Positions 22,763 through 31,499 of a stretch of DNA of 35,326 bases are shown one piece after another. The position numbers and the translations under genes were made by a program. The notes under the pieces were generated by a model. It made no database searches. It was not told the origin of the DNA and was given only the letters and a program-made list of their open reading frames with translations. The stretch lies in NCBI GenBank assembly GCA_016296775.1, contig JAEDIE010000010.1, positions 1-35,326 of the forward strand. Direction: 5' to 3'. Each line of letters opens with the position of its first letter. Position 1 is the first letter of the stretch. This DNA comes from Bacilli bacterium. Its GTDB lineage: Bacteria; Bacillota_I; Bacilli_A; RFN20; CAG-826.

Positions 22763-24013
22763 ATGGAAAATATATACGCTGTTATTGATGTTAAAGCATT
22801 CTATGCTAGCTTTGAATGTATCGAAAGAAACTTAGATCCATTTACCACTCCTTTAGTTGTAACTGATGTAGCAAGAAAGGAAGCAACTATTGTTTTAAGC
22901 GTGTCTCCATATTTAAAATCTATTGGTGTTCCTTCTAGATGTAGAAGAGCTGATTTACCAAAAAACATTCCTAATATGATATATGCAACTCCACAAATGG
23001 AAAAATATGTTAAATGTAGTGCTAAAATTGTATCTATTTTATTAGATTTTGTAGCTCAAGATGATATACATGTTTATTCAATTGATGAATCATTTATTAA
23101 CTTAAAGCCTTATTTAAAACTATATAATTGTACTCCAGAAGAACTTTGTGCTCGTATTCAAAAAAGAGTTAAAGATGAAACTGGATTAGTAGTTACATGT
23201 GGAATTGGAGAAAACATGTTTTTAGCTAAAATGGCTGATGATATTGAGGCTAAAAAGGCTCCTAATTATATAGCTGTTTGGAAAAAAGAAGATGTTCCTA
23301 CTAAATTATGGCCTTTAAAACCAGTATCAAAAGTGTGGGGAATATCAACAGGATATGAAAAAAGATTAAATACAATGGGTATATATTCTGTATATGATTT
23401 AGCTCACTTTAATAAAGATATATTAGTTAAAAAGCTGGGTATTTTAGGTGAAGAATTATATAACCATGCTAATGGAATAGATAATACTAACATTAGAGAA
23501 AAGTATGATCCAGTGAATAAAAATCTTTCTGTAGGTCAAGTTTTATTAAGGGATTATACATATAAAGAAGCTAAATTAATTATTAAAGAAATGAACGATG
23601 ATTTATGTTCAAGAATGCGTTCATTTAATTTAGAAACTCAAGTTATTCATTTAATGGTAGGCTATTCTCAATGTTCTCAAGCCGTAGGTTTTGCTCATCA
23701 AGTCCAACTTCTTCTTCCTACATCAAATAATAATAAAATATATGATGCATTAATGTATTTATATAATTCATATGTAAATGATGAACCAATTAGAAGAATT
23801 GGTATTTCATTTTCAAAATTAACTAAACAACAAGATATACAATTATCACTATTTGATGATTTTGAAAAAGATCAAAAAGAACAAGCTCTATTTGAAGCAA
23901 TGGATGAAATACAAAAGAAATATGGTAAAAATAAACTTCTTAGAACTAGTGCTTTAAGTAAGTCTTCAACTGCTAAAGAAAGACATAATCAAATAGGTGG
24001 TCATAGAAAATAG
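22763..24013 (+). CDS. Y-family DNA polymerase, UmuC/YqjW-like
   Basis: Translesion DNA polymerase, 416 aa. IYAVIDVKAFYASFECIER (4-22) holds the first catalytic Asp9; YSIDESF (105-111) has the catalytic Asp108-Glu109. TCGIGENMFLAKMADDIEAKK matches the palm-to-thumb segment with the two-helix-hairpin entry. The C-terminus has QLSLF, a sliding-clamp-binding motif, and ends TAKERHNQIGGHRK; the RxxxIGGH tail is typical of the Gram-positive UmuC/YqjW/UvrX branch rather than DinB. I take the ATG at 22763 because the promoter -10 sits right before it and homologues start at M-x-IYAVIDxxxF. There is no SOS box evident in the AT-rich upstream DNA. It is single-gene and followed by a strong terminator. 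Confidence 0.92.
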   Translation: MENIYAVIDVKAFYASFECIERNLDPFTTPLVVTDVARKEATIVLSVSPYLKSIGVPSRCRRADLPKNIPNMIYATPQMEKYVKCSAKIVSILLDFVAQDDIHVYSIDESFINLKPYLKLYNCTPEELCARIQKRVKDETGLVVTCGIGENMFLAKMADDIEAKKAPNYIAVWKKEDVPTKLWPLKPVSKVWGISTGYEKRLNTMGIYSVYDLAHFNKDILVKKLGILGEELYNHANGIDNTNIREKYDPVNKNLSVGQVLLRDYTYKEAKLIIKEMNDDLCSRMRSFNLETQVIHLMVGYSQCSQAVGFAHQVQLLLPTSNNNKIYDALMYLYNSYVNDEPIRRIGISFSKLTKQQDIQLSLFDDFEKDQKEQALFEAMDEIQKKYGKNKLLRTSALSKSSTAKERHNQIGGHRK

Positions 24014-24042
24014 TTAGGATTTCATATAGTTTTTTAAAAAAT

Positions 24043-24075
24043 AAAACCATAAGTTTCTTCACTTATGGTTTTTAA
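24043..24075. terminator. Bidirectional intrinsic terminator
   Basis: AAAACCATAAGT is not interrupted: arm 24043-24054 pairs perfectly with ACTTATGGTTTT (24061-24072) around a 6-nt loop. T-tracts lie on both strands (TTTTT after the right arm; a T-rich run past the left arm on the minus strand). It serves the polymerase gene (+) and the BspA-like gene (-), which converge here. Confidence 0.9.
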
Positions 24076-24076
24076 T

Positions 24077-26746
24077 TTATAAGCTTATTGATCCATCCCT
24101 ACAAACAACTCGTTTAATAGAAGATCCATCTTTCCAAGAAGACATAATAGCAATAGCTTGCCACTTCTCTTTAGTATCTAGGAAGGAAATTGAAGTTAAA
24201 TTTTTATTATTATAGAAAGCATTATTCTTTATTGATGTAATTGTTGAAGGAAGAGTTAACGAAGATAAAGAAGAACAGTTATAGAACGTAGCTTCATTAA
24301 TTACACTAACTCCTTCAGGAACAACAAATGATGTTAATGATGAACATCCATAGAAAGCATATGAACCAATAGCATTAACACTACTTGGAATATTAATTGT
24401 ACTTAAAGATGAACAAACATAGAAAGCAGCTTCACCAATCTCAGTTAATGTAGAAGGAAGTGTAATAGATTCTAATGAAGAACAATTGTAGAAAGTATAT
24501 CTATTAATACTTGTAATTCCTTCTGGAATAGCAATCTTTCTTAATGATGAACATCCATTAAATGCATATCCTCCAATACTTGAAACAGTAGAAGGAATAG
24601 TAACATTATTTAATAAAGAACATCCATAAAAAGCATAATCTTCAATAGTAGTTATTCCTTCATGCATAACTATTGATTCTAATGAAGAACAATTATAGAA
24701 AGTAGAATCTTTAATTGTATTAACATTAGCGGGAATATTAATTGATTTAACAACTTTAACCTCTTTAAATGAAGGCATCTCTTCCATTTCATCAGGAAGA
24801 ATAAAATTATAAGAAGATGTAACTTCTTTAAAGAAAGAACTTATGAAAGATGTAAGAGGAGTTAAGAATTCAAATGTATTTAAACTTGCAGGTAAATTAC
24901 TACAATTTGTAACATTAAATAATTCTTTTAAGCTATATTCTTTAACGTCTCCAGGAACCTTAATTGTATTGATGTTATAACAACCTTCTAATGCTCCTAG
25001 AGCATTTTTAACACTACTTGGAATTGAAATACTTGTAATATTTGTATTTAATTCAAAAGCATTTTTACTAATAGTAGTTACAGGTTTATCATCAATTGTA
25101 GAAGGAATTGTAACATTTAAATCATCACCTAAATACTTATGAATGATGATAGATCCATTAACATTTTGATATTTAAATAATGAAGAAGTGCTTATCCAAC
25201 TAGCTTTTAAAGTAATATCATCTAGAGAATCATTTATGTATCCTTCTTCTACTTTTGTATCGTTTATATACCATCCACCAAAAATACAGCCTTCTTTAGT
25301 TGGTGTAGGAAGTTCATCAATTATCTTAGAATCATAAATTCTAGGGCTAATATCTTTTCCTCCATCACTATCAAATGTAACTGTATAAGATGAATTATAA
25401 TTAGCTACAAAAGTAGCGTCACTAGGAATATCATAAGCATCAAAATTGCTTACAGGCACTCCGTTATATGTCCAACAAGTAAATTTATATCCTTCTTTCG
25501 TAGGAGTATTTAATTCATAAGTATCTCCAAAGGTAACAACATATGTATCTTGAACAACATTTCCACCATTAGCATCAAGAGTAATTGTATAATCATTTCC
25601 TGTATATTTTGCTACTAATGTTATATCTGAACTTGCAACAGATTGAGAAAATAACCATTCATCTCCGCTAGGATCAAACCATCCTTCAAAAGTGTTCCCT
25701 TCTTTAAGTGGGTCTATTGGCTTATTTATTTTATTTTTCCCTGTAACAACTTGAGTAAATGGTTCTTGCCCATTATTTGGATCAAAAGTTATTGTATAAG
25801 TATTTAATTCAGAAAAATTATTTACTTTTAACTCTAATTCTTCAATCTTATCAAGTATTAATTGATCAGTACTACTTAAAGAATCTAATTCACTATTAAT
25901 ATTAGAAATTTCAGCATCATAATTTGATTGTAAATTACTTAATTTAATATCATATTCACTCTTTAATGCTTGAAGATCAGTTTTATATTTATTTTCTAAA
26001 TCAACCATCTTTTGATTTAAAGTAGATATCGTAGAATCTATTTCTTGTACCTTAGCTTTATATTCAGTTTTTAAAGAATTAATAGAATTTCCATTCTCTT
26101 CAATCTTTGATGTTAATTCACTTACTTTTAATTCGTAATCACTCTTTAAATTAGCAATTTGAGTATTGATAAAAGCGTCTTCATTTTGTAATTCACTTAA
26201 TTTTGCATCATATTCAGTTTTTAAGTCGCTAAGTTGCTTCTTAATTGTATTTATTTGTTCTTCATTTTCAGCATCGATTCTTTCTAATTCAGCAATTTTA
26301 CTTTCATATTCATTACGTAAAGATATGATTGCTTCTTCATTTGCTTTATCAGCATCTTCAAGTTTCTTTAACTCGATTTCATAATTTTCTTTTAAAGAAT
26401 CAAGTTCATTTTTTAATAAGTTATACTTAGATGTCAAATCATTTAGTGCATTATTATAATTATCATTTACTTCATTTAATTTATTTTTATTTTGATTAAT
26501 CAATTCATTTAAAGCATTAACATCACTAGCATGCTTGTCATTTAACTCTTCTATTTTTGTTTCGTATTCTTCTTTTAAATTATTAATTTTTTCTTGTAAT
26601 TCATCAAGCTTAACTAAAATTAAGGAAATCTCCTCATTAATTTTATTAGTTTCCTCTTTTTTAGCATAAAAACATGATGGTAAGCTAGATAGTAAGGCTA
26701 CTAAACTAGCACTAGTAATAAATATTTTTATAATTTTATTCTTCAT
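24077..26746 (-). CDS. BspA-like surface lipoprotein: coiled coil, InlB B-repeats, LRR_5
   Basis: An 889-aa cell-surface lipoprotein. A signal peptide ends in SLPSC (lipid-attachment Cys25). Residues about 32-312 form a long coiled coil built from loose heptads and recurring S-L-K-x-E-Y-D-x-K-L-x-x-L units. Residues 317-382, 385-450 and 453-517 are three InlB B-repeat (Flg_new) domains, each with TF/TLD.NGG and a P-T-K-E-G-x-F-x-G/C-W core. From about 525 on is a BspA-type leucine-rich region; residues 670-850 contain eight units spaced exactly 23 aa with FYNCSSL-like cores. Such proteins are adhesins or surface ligands in gut and oral bacteria. The coiled coil likely lifts the binding domain off the membrane. 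Own promoter with AAGG SD; shared terminator. Confidence 0.92.
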   Translation of the reverse strand: MKNKIIKIFITSASLVALLSSLPSCFYAKKEETNKINEEISLILVKLDELQEKINNLKEEYETKIEELNDKHASDVNALNELINQNKNKLNEVNDNYNNALNDLTSKYNLLKNELDSLKENYEIELKKLEDADKANEEAIISLRNEYESKIAELERIDAENEEQINTIKKQLSDLKTEYDAKLSELQNEDAFINTQIANLKSDYELKVSELTSKIEENGNSINSLKTEYKAKVQEIDSTISTLNQKMVDLENKYKTDLQALKSEYDIKLSNLQSNYDAEISNINSELDSLSSTDQLILDKIEELELKVNNFSELNTYTITFDPNNGQEPFTQVVTGKNKINKPIDPLKEGNTFEGWFDPSGDEWLFSQSVASSDITLVAKYTGNDYTITLDANGGNVVQDTYVVTFGDTYELNTPTKEGYKFTCWTYNGVPVSNFDAYDIPSDATFVANYNSSYTVTFDSDGGKDISPRIYDSKIIDELPTPTKEGCIFGGWYINDTKVEEGYINDSLDDITLKASWISTSSLFKYQNVNGSIIIHKYLGDDLNVTIPSTIDDKPVTTISKNAFELNTNITSISIPSSVKNALGALEGCYNINTIKVPGDVKEYSLKELFNVTNCSNLPASLNTFEFLTPLTSFISSFFKEVTSSYNFILPDEMEEMPSFKEVKVVKSINIPANVNTIKDSTFYNCSSLESIVMHEGITTIEDYAFYGCSLLNNVTIPSTVSSIGGYAFNGCSSLRKIAIPEGITSINRYTFYNCSSLESITLPSTLTEIGEAAFYVCSSLSTINIPSSVNAIGSYAFYGCSSLTSFVVPEGVSVINEATFYNCSSLSSLTLPSTITSIKNNAFYNNKNLTSISFLDTKEKWQAIAIMSSWKDGSSIKRVVCRDGSISL
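24197..24739 (-). repeat. 69-bp tandem coding repeats (LRR_5 units)
   Basis: Encodes residues about 670-850 of the BspA-like protein. The Phe of the F-Y/N-x-C-S-S-L core recurs at residues 683, 706, 729, 752, 775, 798, 821 and 844, an exact 23-aa (69-bp) period. Units alternate between PEG- and PST/PSS-type loops, suggesting duplication of pairs or triplets. Such DNA can gain or lose units by recombination. Confidence 0.85.
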
Positions 26747-26782
26747 AAAACAGCCTTAAAATAACAAGTTATTATTAAAATT

Positions 26783-26811
26783 ATTTTATCAAAACAACAA
26801 AAAAAGTTAAA
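26783..26811 (-). promoter_or_regulatory. Promoter of the BspA-like gene
   Basis: Minus strand: TTTAAC (26806-26811), 17-nt spacer ending in TGA (extended -10), TAAAAT (26783-26788). The leader is about 30 nt and contains AAGG before the ATG at 26746. Confidence 0.65.
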
Positions 26812-26857
26812 CGAATTATAGAGTAATTAATAGGAGGTTAATCTAATATAAGATTAA

Positions 26858-26897
26858 TTTAAAAAGAAAAACGTAGCTAAGAAACATAGCTACGTTT
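26858..26897 (-). terminator. Intrinsic terminator of the calcium-type ATPase gene
   Basis: Minus strand: AAACGTAGCTA (26887-26897) and TAGCTACGTTT (26869-26879) form a perfect 11-bp stem with a 7-nt loop, followed by TTCTTTTT (26861-26868). It starts 7 bp after the ATPase stop codon. A smaller inverted repeat, TTAATCT/AGATTAA (26838-26857), follows. Confidence 0.85.
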
Positions 26898-26903
26898 AAC
26901 TAA

Positions 26904-29708
26904 TTATTTATTTTTTTTATTCTTGCTCTTTTTGATAATAAATTTAACTAAAACAATAAGTTCATGAACAACAAGAGGTAATACACTCATACCCATGGTA
27001 ATTAACCAATGGTAAATATTCATCTTATCTCCTGCTGTATTAAATACATCTCTAACACCAGGAACTTCAACAACAAATAATTGAAGAGCAACACCAACAA
27101 CAAAAGCAACTAACATCATGTAATTCTTGTTTTTAAATACATAAATAAATGATTTATCCATATTTGACATACCAACCATATGGAATAACTCAGCAAAAGC
27201 TAATGTTGTAAATGCCATTGTTTGAGCTAAATGGACTACATCACCACTTGCATTAGCTATATCACTCCAACTATACATTCCATTCATGAAGAATGCTGCC
27301 AAATATGAAGCAATAACTGCAATTGTAATAATTAAGCCATACCCACCTGTTGTAAACCATCCACCATGAGCAAATAAGCTTTCATTAGCACTACGTGGTT
27401 TTTGTTTCATATTATTAGGATCTTTTGGATCCATTCCTAAAGCAATAGCTGGAAGGGAATCGGTAATTAAATTAACCCATAATAAATGGATGGCAATAAA
27501 TGGAGCTGGGAATCCAAGAATGATAATAATTAACATTCCAAATACTTCAGCAAAGTTACTACTTAAAAGGAAAAGAACTGTTTTCTTAATATTAGCAAAA
27601 ATTCCTCTGCCTTCTTCAACTGCTTTTTCAATACTTGCAAAGTTATCATCAGTTAAAACCATATCTGCTGCACCTTTAGCTACATCGGTTCCAGTAATAC
27701 CCATAGCAATACCGATATCAGCAGCTTTTAAACTTGGAGCATCATTAACACCGTCTCCAGTCATAGCACATATATTTCCATTTGCTTTAAAAGCTTTAAC
27801 AATACTTACTTTATTTTCAGGACTAACACGAGCAAATACTCTACATGTTTTACAAACTTCTTTAAGTTCTTCTTCACTTAATTTGTCAATTTCTTCACCC
27901 ATAATACATTGATCTTTTGATTCAACTATTCCTAATTCACTAGCAATAGCAAAAGCTGTATCTTTATGGTCTCCTGTAATCATAACAGTAGTAATCCCTG
28001 CTTCTTTAAATTTACTTACAGCAGGTTTTGCTTCAGCTCTAGGAGGATCAATCATTGCAACAAGACCAACAAAAATTAAATTTTCTTCTTCAATTTCATC
28101 TTTATAGTCATAAGCTAAAGCTAAAACTCTTAAAGCTTTATCACTAAAATATGAATTTGCTTTATATATTTTTTCAATATCACTATCATTAATTTTTCTA
28201 ATTTCACCATTAATTAATATTCTATCTGTATGTTTTAAGATTGAATCTAACGCACCTTTTGTATAATGGATATTTTTAAATCCATCATTATGAAGTGTTG
28301 TCATCATCTTTCTAACACTATCAAATGGTAATTCATTTACTCTAGGAGTTTCTTTTTCTAAATCTTTTTTATGCATATTAAATTCATTAGAGAAAGCAAC
28401 AAGAGCAATTTCAGTAGGATCACCATATAATCCTTCATCGACACTAGCATTAGAACAAAGGCTCATACCTTTAGCTAATAATCTTAATTGTTCGTTTGTA
28501 TTAAACTCATTAAAATCTTCTTTTTCAAAATAGTTGTCATTTGTATAAGCTTCTAAAACAGTCATTTTATTTTGAGTTAATGTTCCAGTTTTATCACTAC
28601 AAACAACACTAACTGCACCAAGTGTTTCAACACTAGGAAGTTTTCTAACAATTGTGTTAGCTTTAACCATTCTTGAAACACCAATTGAAAGAACAATAGT
28701 AACAACTGTAGCTAAACCTTCTGGGATAGCGGCAACAGCTAAAGCAATTGAAGAAAGTAAAGCTTCAATCCAGTTGTGAAGCTCTTTCATTTGATCAATT
28801 CCACCACTAATAATCCAAATAGCATCAACAACAAATACTAAAACAACGATTCCAGCGCAAATAATACCTAATATTTTCCCTAATTTTTCTAAAACTTTTT
28901 GTAATGGAGTTAATTCTTCTTCATCATCATCTAAGGCTTTTGCAATCTTTCCAATTTCAGTATCCATGCCAGTATTAACTACAATTCCTTTACCTCTTCC
29001 ATATGAAATAGGTGTAGACATATATACTTCGTTTATTCTATCTCCAACAGCAACACTACTAGAAAAAACAATATTTGCATCTTTTTCAACAGGAACACTT
29101 TCTCCTGTTAAACTAGATTCGTTTGCTTTTAAATTGCTTGATTCAATTAATCTAATATCTGCTCCAACAGTGTCACCTTCTTCTAAAACTACGATATCTC
29201 CAACAACTAATTCACTGGATTTAACACGGACATGTTTTCCATCACGAATAACTGTACTTTCTGGAGAAGATAATTTTTTCAAGGCTTCTAATGAAGTTTG
29301 AGCTTTAACTTCTTGAACAGTTCCTATAATCGAATTAATAATAATAACAGCTAAAATAATTATGACATCTGGCCAGTCACCAACATCCAAAAACCAGTTT
29401 GAAATAGTTGAAGGATCAACTGTAACTGTTTCATAAATGCTAATACCAATTGTTAATGCAATTGCTGCAAAAAGAACATAGATCATTGGATCTTTCATTT
29501 GTTCAAAGAACATTCTAATAACTGATTTCTTTTTCTTTTCAGTTAATTTGTTTTCACCATTCTTTTCTAATCTTCTTTTTGCTTCTTCTTGAGACAATCC
29601 TTTTTCTAAATCAGTCTCAAAAGCTTGTTCTAATTGCTTATTATTTAATGTTTCAAAAGCAATAGATTCTTTAACTTTTACATTATCACTTATTTTCTTT
29701 TTGGCCAT
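26904..29708 (-). CDS. Calcium-transporting P-type ATPase (P2A/LMCA1-like)
   Basis: A 934-aa P2-type cation pump. It has the N-terminal cation-ATPase domain (GLSQEEAKRRLEKNGENKL), TGES (201-204), AAIPEGLA (Glu330, the SERCA Glu309 equivalent) in helix 4, SDKTGTLTQNKMTV (phosphorylated Asp372), GDGVNDAPSLKAADIGIAMG, SSNFAEVFGM in helix 5 (Asn and Glu of Ca site I kept) and LLWVNLITDSLPA in helix 6 (Asn, Thr, Asp kept). With site I and II residues retained, calcium export is the best call; Listeria LMCA1 differs by an Arg at the helix 5 Glu. Own promoter, AAGGAG SD, and a terminator right after the stop. It is transcribed alone and divergently from the nuclease gene. Confidence 0.9.
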   Translation of the reverse strand: MAKKKISDNVKVKESIAFETLNNKQLEQAFETDLEKGLSQEEAKRRLEKNGENKLTEKKKKSVIRMFFEQMKDPMIYVLFAAIALTIGISIYETVTVDPSTISNWFLDVGDWPDVIIILAVIIINSIIGTVQEVKAQTSLEALKKLSSPESTVIRDGKHVRVKSSELVVGDIVVLEEGDTVGADIRLIESSNLKANESSLTGESVPVEKDANIVFSSSVAVGDRINEVYMSTPISYGRGKGIVVNTGMDTEIGKIAKALDDDEEELTPLQKVLEKLGKILGIICAGIVVLVFVVDAIWIISGGIDQMKELHNWIEALLSSIALAVAAIPEGLATVVTIVLSIGVSRMVKANTIVRKLPSVETLGAVSVVCSDKTGTLTQNKMTVLEAYTNDNYFEKEDFNEFNTNEQLRLLAKGMSLCSNASVDEGLYGDPTEIALVAFSNEFNMHKKDLEKETPRVNELPFDSVRKMMTTLHNDGFKNIHYTKGALDSILKHTDRILINGEIRKINDSDIEKIYKANSYFSDKALRVLALAYDYKDEIEEENLIFVGLVAMIDPPRAEAKPAVSKFKEAGITTVMITGDHKDTAFAIASELGIVESKDQCIMGEEIDKLSEEELKEVCKTCRVFARVSPENKVSIVKAFKANGNICAMTGDGVNDAPSLKAADIGIAMGITGTDVAKGAADMVLTDDNFASIEKAVEEGRGIFANIKKTVLFLLSSNFAEVFGMLIIIILGFPAPFIAIHLLWVNLITDSLPAIALGMDPKDPNNMKQKPRSANESLFAHGGWFTTGGYGLIITIAVIASYLAAFFMNGMYSWSDIANASGDVVHLAQTMAFTTLAFAELFHMVGMSNMDKSFIYVFKNKNYMMLVAFVVGVALQLFVVEVPGVRDVFNTAGDKMNIYHWLITMGMSVLPLVVHELIVLVKFIIKKSKNKKNK

Positions 29709-29751
29709 AATATACTCCTTAATAATATAAATGGTCTTGCAAATTTACTCG

Positions 29752-29780
29752 CTTATAACCGGGTATAACCGTGTTGTCGA
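29752..29780 (-). promoter_or_regulatory. Promoter of the calcium-type ATPase with 10-bp-spaced direct repeats
   Basis: Minus strand: TCGACA (29775-29780), exact 17-nt spacer, TATAAG (29752-29757). On the plus strand TATAACCG occurs at 29754-29761 and 29764-29771, exactly 10 bp apart, within the spacer and -10. These are the most GC-rich bases of this intergenic region. The leader is about 38 nt with AAGGAG. Confidence 0.6.
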
Positions 29781-29850
29781 TATATAAGCTTAAGCTACTC
29801 TCCATGTATTAAAATTAAACATTATTTTATATTTCATTTCAATTAAAAAT

Positions 29851-29873
29851 ATAATTTTTAATTTAAAAATTAT
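29851..29873. repeat. Perfect 23-bp A/T palindrome
   Basis: ATAATTTTTAA, one central base, TTAAAAATTAT. It lies in the divergent 239-bp gap between the calcium-type ATPase and nuclease genes, 75 bp upstream of the nuclease ATG. It is A/T only, so chance is a real possibility; a regulator site or divergent-promoter separator are alternatives. The rest of the gap holds the two promoters and no gene. Confidence 0.35.
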
Positions 29874-29935
29874 GTTAACTCAAATTAACTTTTAATTTTA
29901 TATTTAATTAACTATCAAAAATAAGTTAAATAATT

Positions 29936-29941
29936 TATTAT
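29936..29941 (+). promoter_or_regulatory. Leaderless-type -10 box for the nuclease gene
   Basis: TATTAT at 29936-29941, 6 nt before the ATG at 29948, no Shine-Dalgarno site. One mismatch to TATAAT and no convincing -35, so this is the weakest of the set. Confidence 0.4.
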
Positions 29942-29947
29942 TTAAAT

Positions 29948-31492
29948 ATGAAAAAATTTATAAGAACATTATTTATATTTACAGGATTACTTCCTATTTC
30001 GTTTGGTTTAGCTAAAAACTATGATTTAACTTTAGAATTAAAGCAACCTAAAAGTGCTTCTATTTTAAATTACGATAGTAGTTTAGGTATTTTTAAAGAT
30101 TTAACTAAAGAAGAAGTTAAATCTTATTATGGAGCATTAAGTTCTAAAACTGGATTAACTGGAGATGAATTTTTAAACGAATTACAAAATGTTATTAAAA
30201 ATGGACATACTCAAGTTAGTAATTCAGCTGCATGGGATTCAAATTGGACGTTATTTACTCTTATTGATAGAGATTATCTTAGTGATCCATTAACTGAAGA
30301 AGAAATTTCTACTCAAACATGGAAAAAAGATAATGTCGAAGTTAAACCTCTTTATACTGATAAAACTACATTCATTAAGGCAAGTAAAAAAGTAGATAGA
30401 GAACATATTTGGCCTAAATCAAGGGGATTTAAATTTGCGACTTCAACTAGCGAAAAAGGTGATGAAAAACCTTACGCAGCTACAGATATGCATAATTTAA
30501 GAATGGGAGAATCTACCAATAACCAAGTTGGACATAACAACTATCCTTTTGGAACTGTTAAAGATAAAACTGCTTCATCTACAAAAGCTGTTAGTTCTTC
30601 ATATACTTCAACAGTAACTGGATATTTAGGATTAAATGAAAATAACGTCACAGTTTATGAACCAAGAGATGAAGATAAAGGTGATATTGCTAGAAGTTTA
30701 TTTTACATGGCAGCTAGATATCATAACTATATCGATGCTGAAACTTTCCAACCTGCTTTAAAATTAGTAGATTTTTCAAGTAGTGATAATTACAATGCTA
30801 CAATTGTCGCTATTGATACTAAAACTTCTCCAGCAACATATGGAAATTTAAAAGATTTATTAGAATGGAATATTCTTGACCCAGTAGATGAATATGAAAT
30901 TCATAGAAATAACTTAGTTTATAATGCCATTCAACATAATAGAAATCCATTTATTGATTATCCTTTGTGGGCAAATGTAGCTTTTGGTAATAAACATTTA
31001 GACTTAAACCAAGATAATGGGCTTGCTACAGGTGAACCATATATCATTTCTCATGATTCAAAAAGAGAATTTGAATTAAATGATAAAATTAAAACTTCAG
31101 ATTTCCATATTACTTATTATGATGCTAACGGAAATCCTACTGAATTAGATACTTCTTCTACTTTAATTAAGATGTATTTAGTAGATAAGGAAAATAACGA
31201 AACATTAATTAAAGAAGGCTATGTTCTAGATAAAGTTGGAAGTTTTAAAATTAAGTTTACATATTTTAAAGATAATATTATTTATGAGGCATATTGTGAT
31301 ATATCTGTAAAAAAACTTACTACTTTAGAAAAATTAGAAAAATTTTATGAGCAAAATCAAACAATTATTTTAGTAATTGTAGCTATTATTGTTTTAGCTA
31401 TAGTTATTGCTTTATCATTATTAAAGAAAAAACAACAAGCTAAAAAAACTAATACAAAAAATAAAAATAAAACACCTAGAAGGAAAAAATAG
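29948..31492 (+). CDS. Endonuclease I family nuclease, membrane-anchored
   Basis: A 514-aa exported nuclease of the endonuclease I (EndA/NucM-like, beta-beta-alpha metal) family. A signal peptide (about 1-22) precedes the catalytic domain. REHIWPKSRGF (151-161, catalytic His153) and ATDMHNLRMGESTNNQVGHN (178-197, Asp180/His182 and metal-binding Asn) match REHvwP.S...aatDlhnl.....N..RgN; here the conserved Arg-Gly-Asn reads Gly-His-Asn. A beta-rich region (about 370-460, DSKREFELNDKI, IKFTYFKDNIIYEAY) looks like an Ig-like domain. Near the C-terminus a membrane helix (about 473-493) is followed by a strongly basic tail, with no LPxTG motif. So it is likely held at the outer face of the membrane, degrading external DNA or RNA for nucleotides. 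Transcribed alone; it ends 7 bp from the convergent GGDEF gene. Confidence 0.88.
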   Translation: MKKFIRTLFIFTGLLPISFGLAKNYDLTLELKQPKSASILNYDSSLGIFKDLTKEEVKSYYGALSSKTGLTGDEFLNELQNVIKNGHTQVSNSAAWDSNWTLFTLIDRDYLSDPLTEEEISTQTWKKDNVEVKPLYTDKTTFIKASKKVDREHIWPKSRGFKFATSTSEKGDEKPYAATDMHNLRMGESTNNQVGHNNYPFGTVKDKTASSTKAVSSSYTSTVTGYLGLNENNVTVYEPRDEDKGDIARSLFYMAARYHNYIDAETFQPALKLVDFSSSDNYNATIVAIDTKTSPATYGNLKDLLEWNILDPVDEYEIHRNNLVYNAIQHNRNPFIDYPLWANVAFGNKHLDLNQDNGLATGEPYIISHDSKREFELNDKIKTSDFHITYYDANGNPTELDTSSTLIKMYLVDKENNETLIKEGYVLDKVGSFKIKFTYFKDNIIYEAYCDISVKKLTTLEKLEKFYEQNQTIILVIVAIIVLAIVIALSLLKKKQQAKKTNTKNKNKTPRRKK

Positions 31493-31499
31493 TTAAGAT

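Noticed and set aside
24197..24739. Regular 69-bp repeats suggesting a CRISPR array
   Set aside because: The repeats are in frame, diverged, with no unique spacers, and encode BspA LRR_5 units.
29731..29787. A short plus-strand frame beginning ATGGTCTTGC in the ATPase-nuclease gap
   Set aside because: Only 18 codons, no Shine-Dalgarno site, no promoter, and it overlaps the ATPase promoter and leader.
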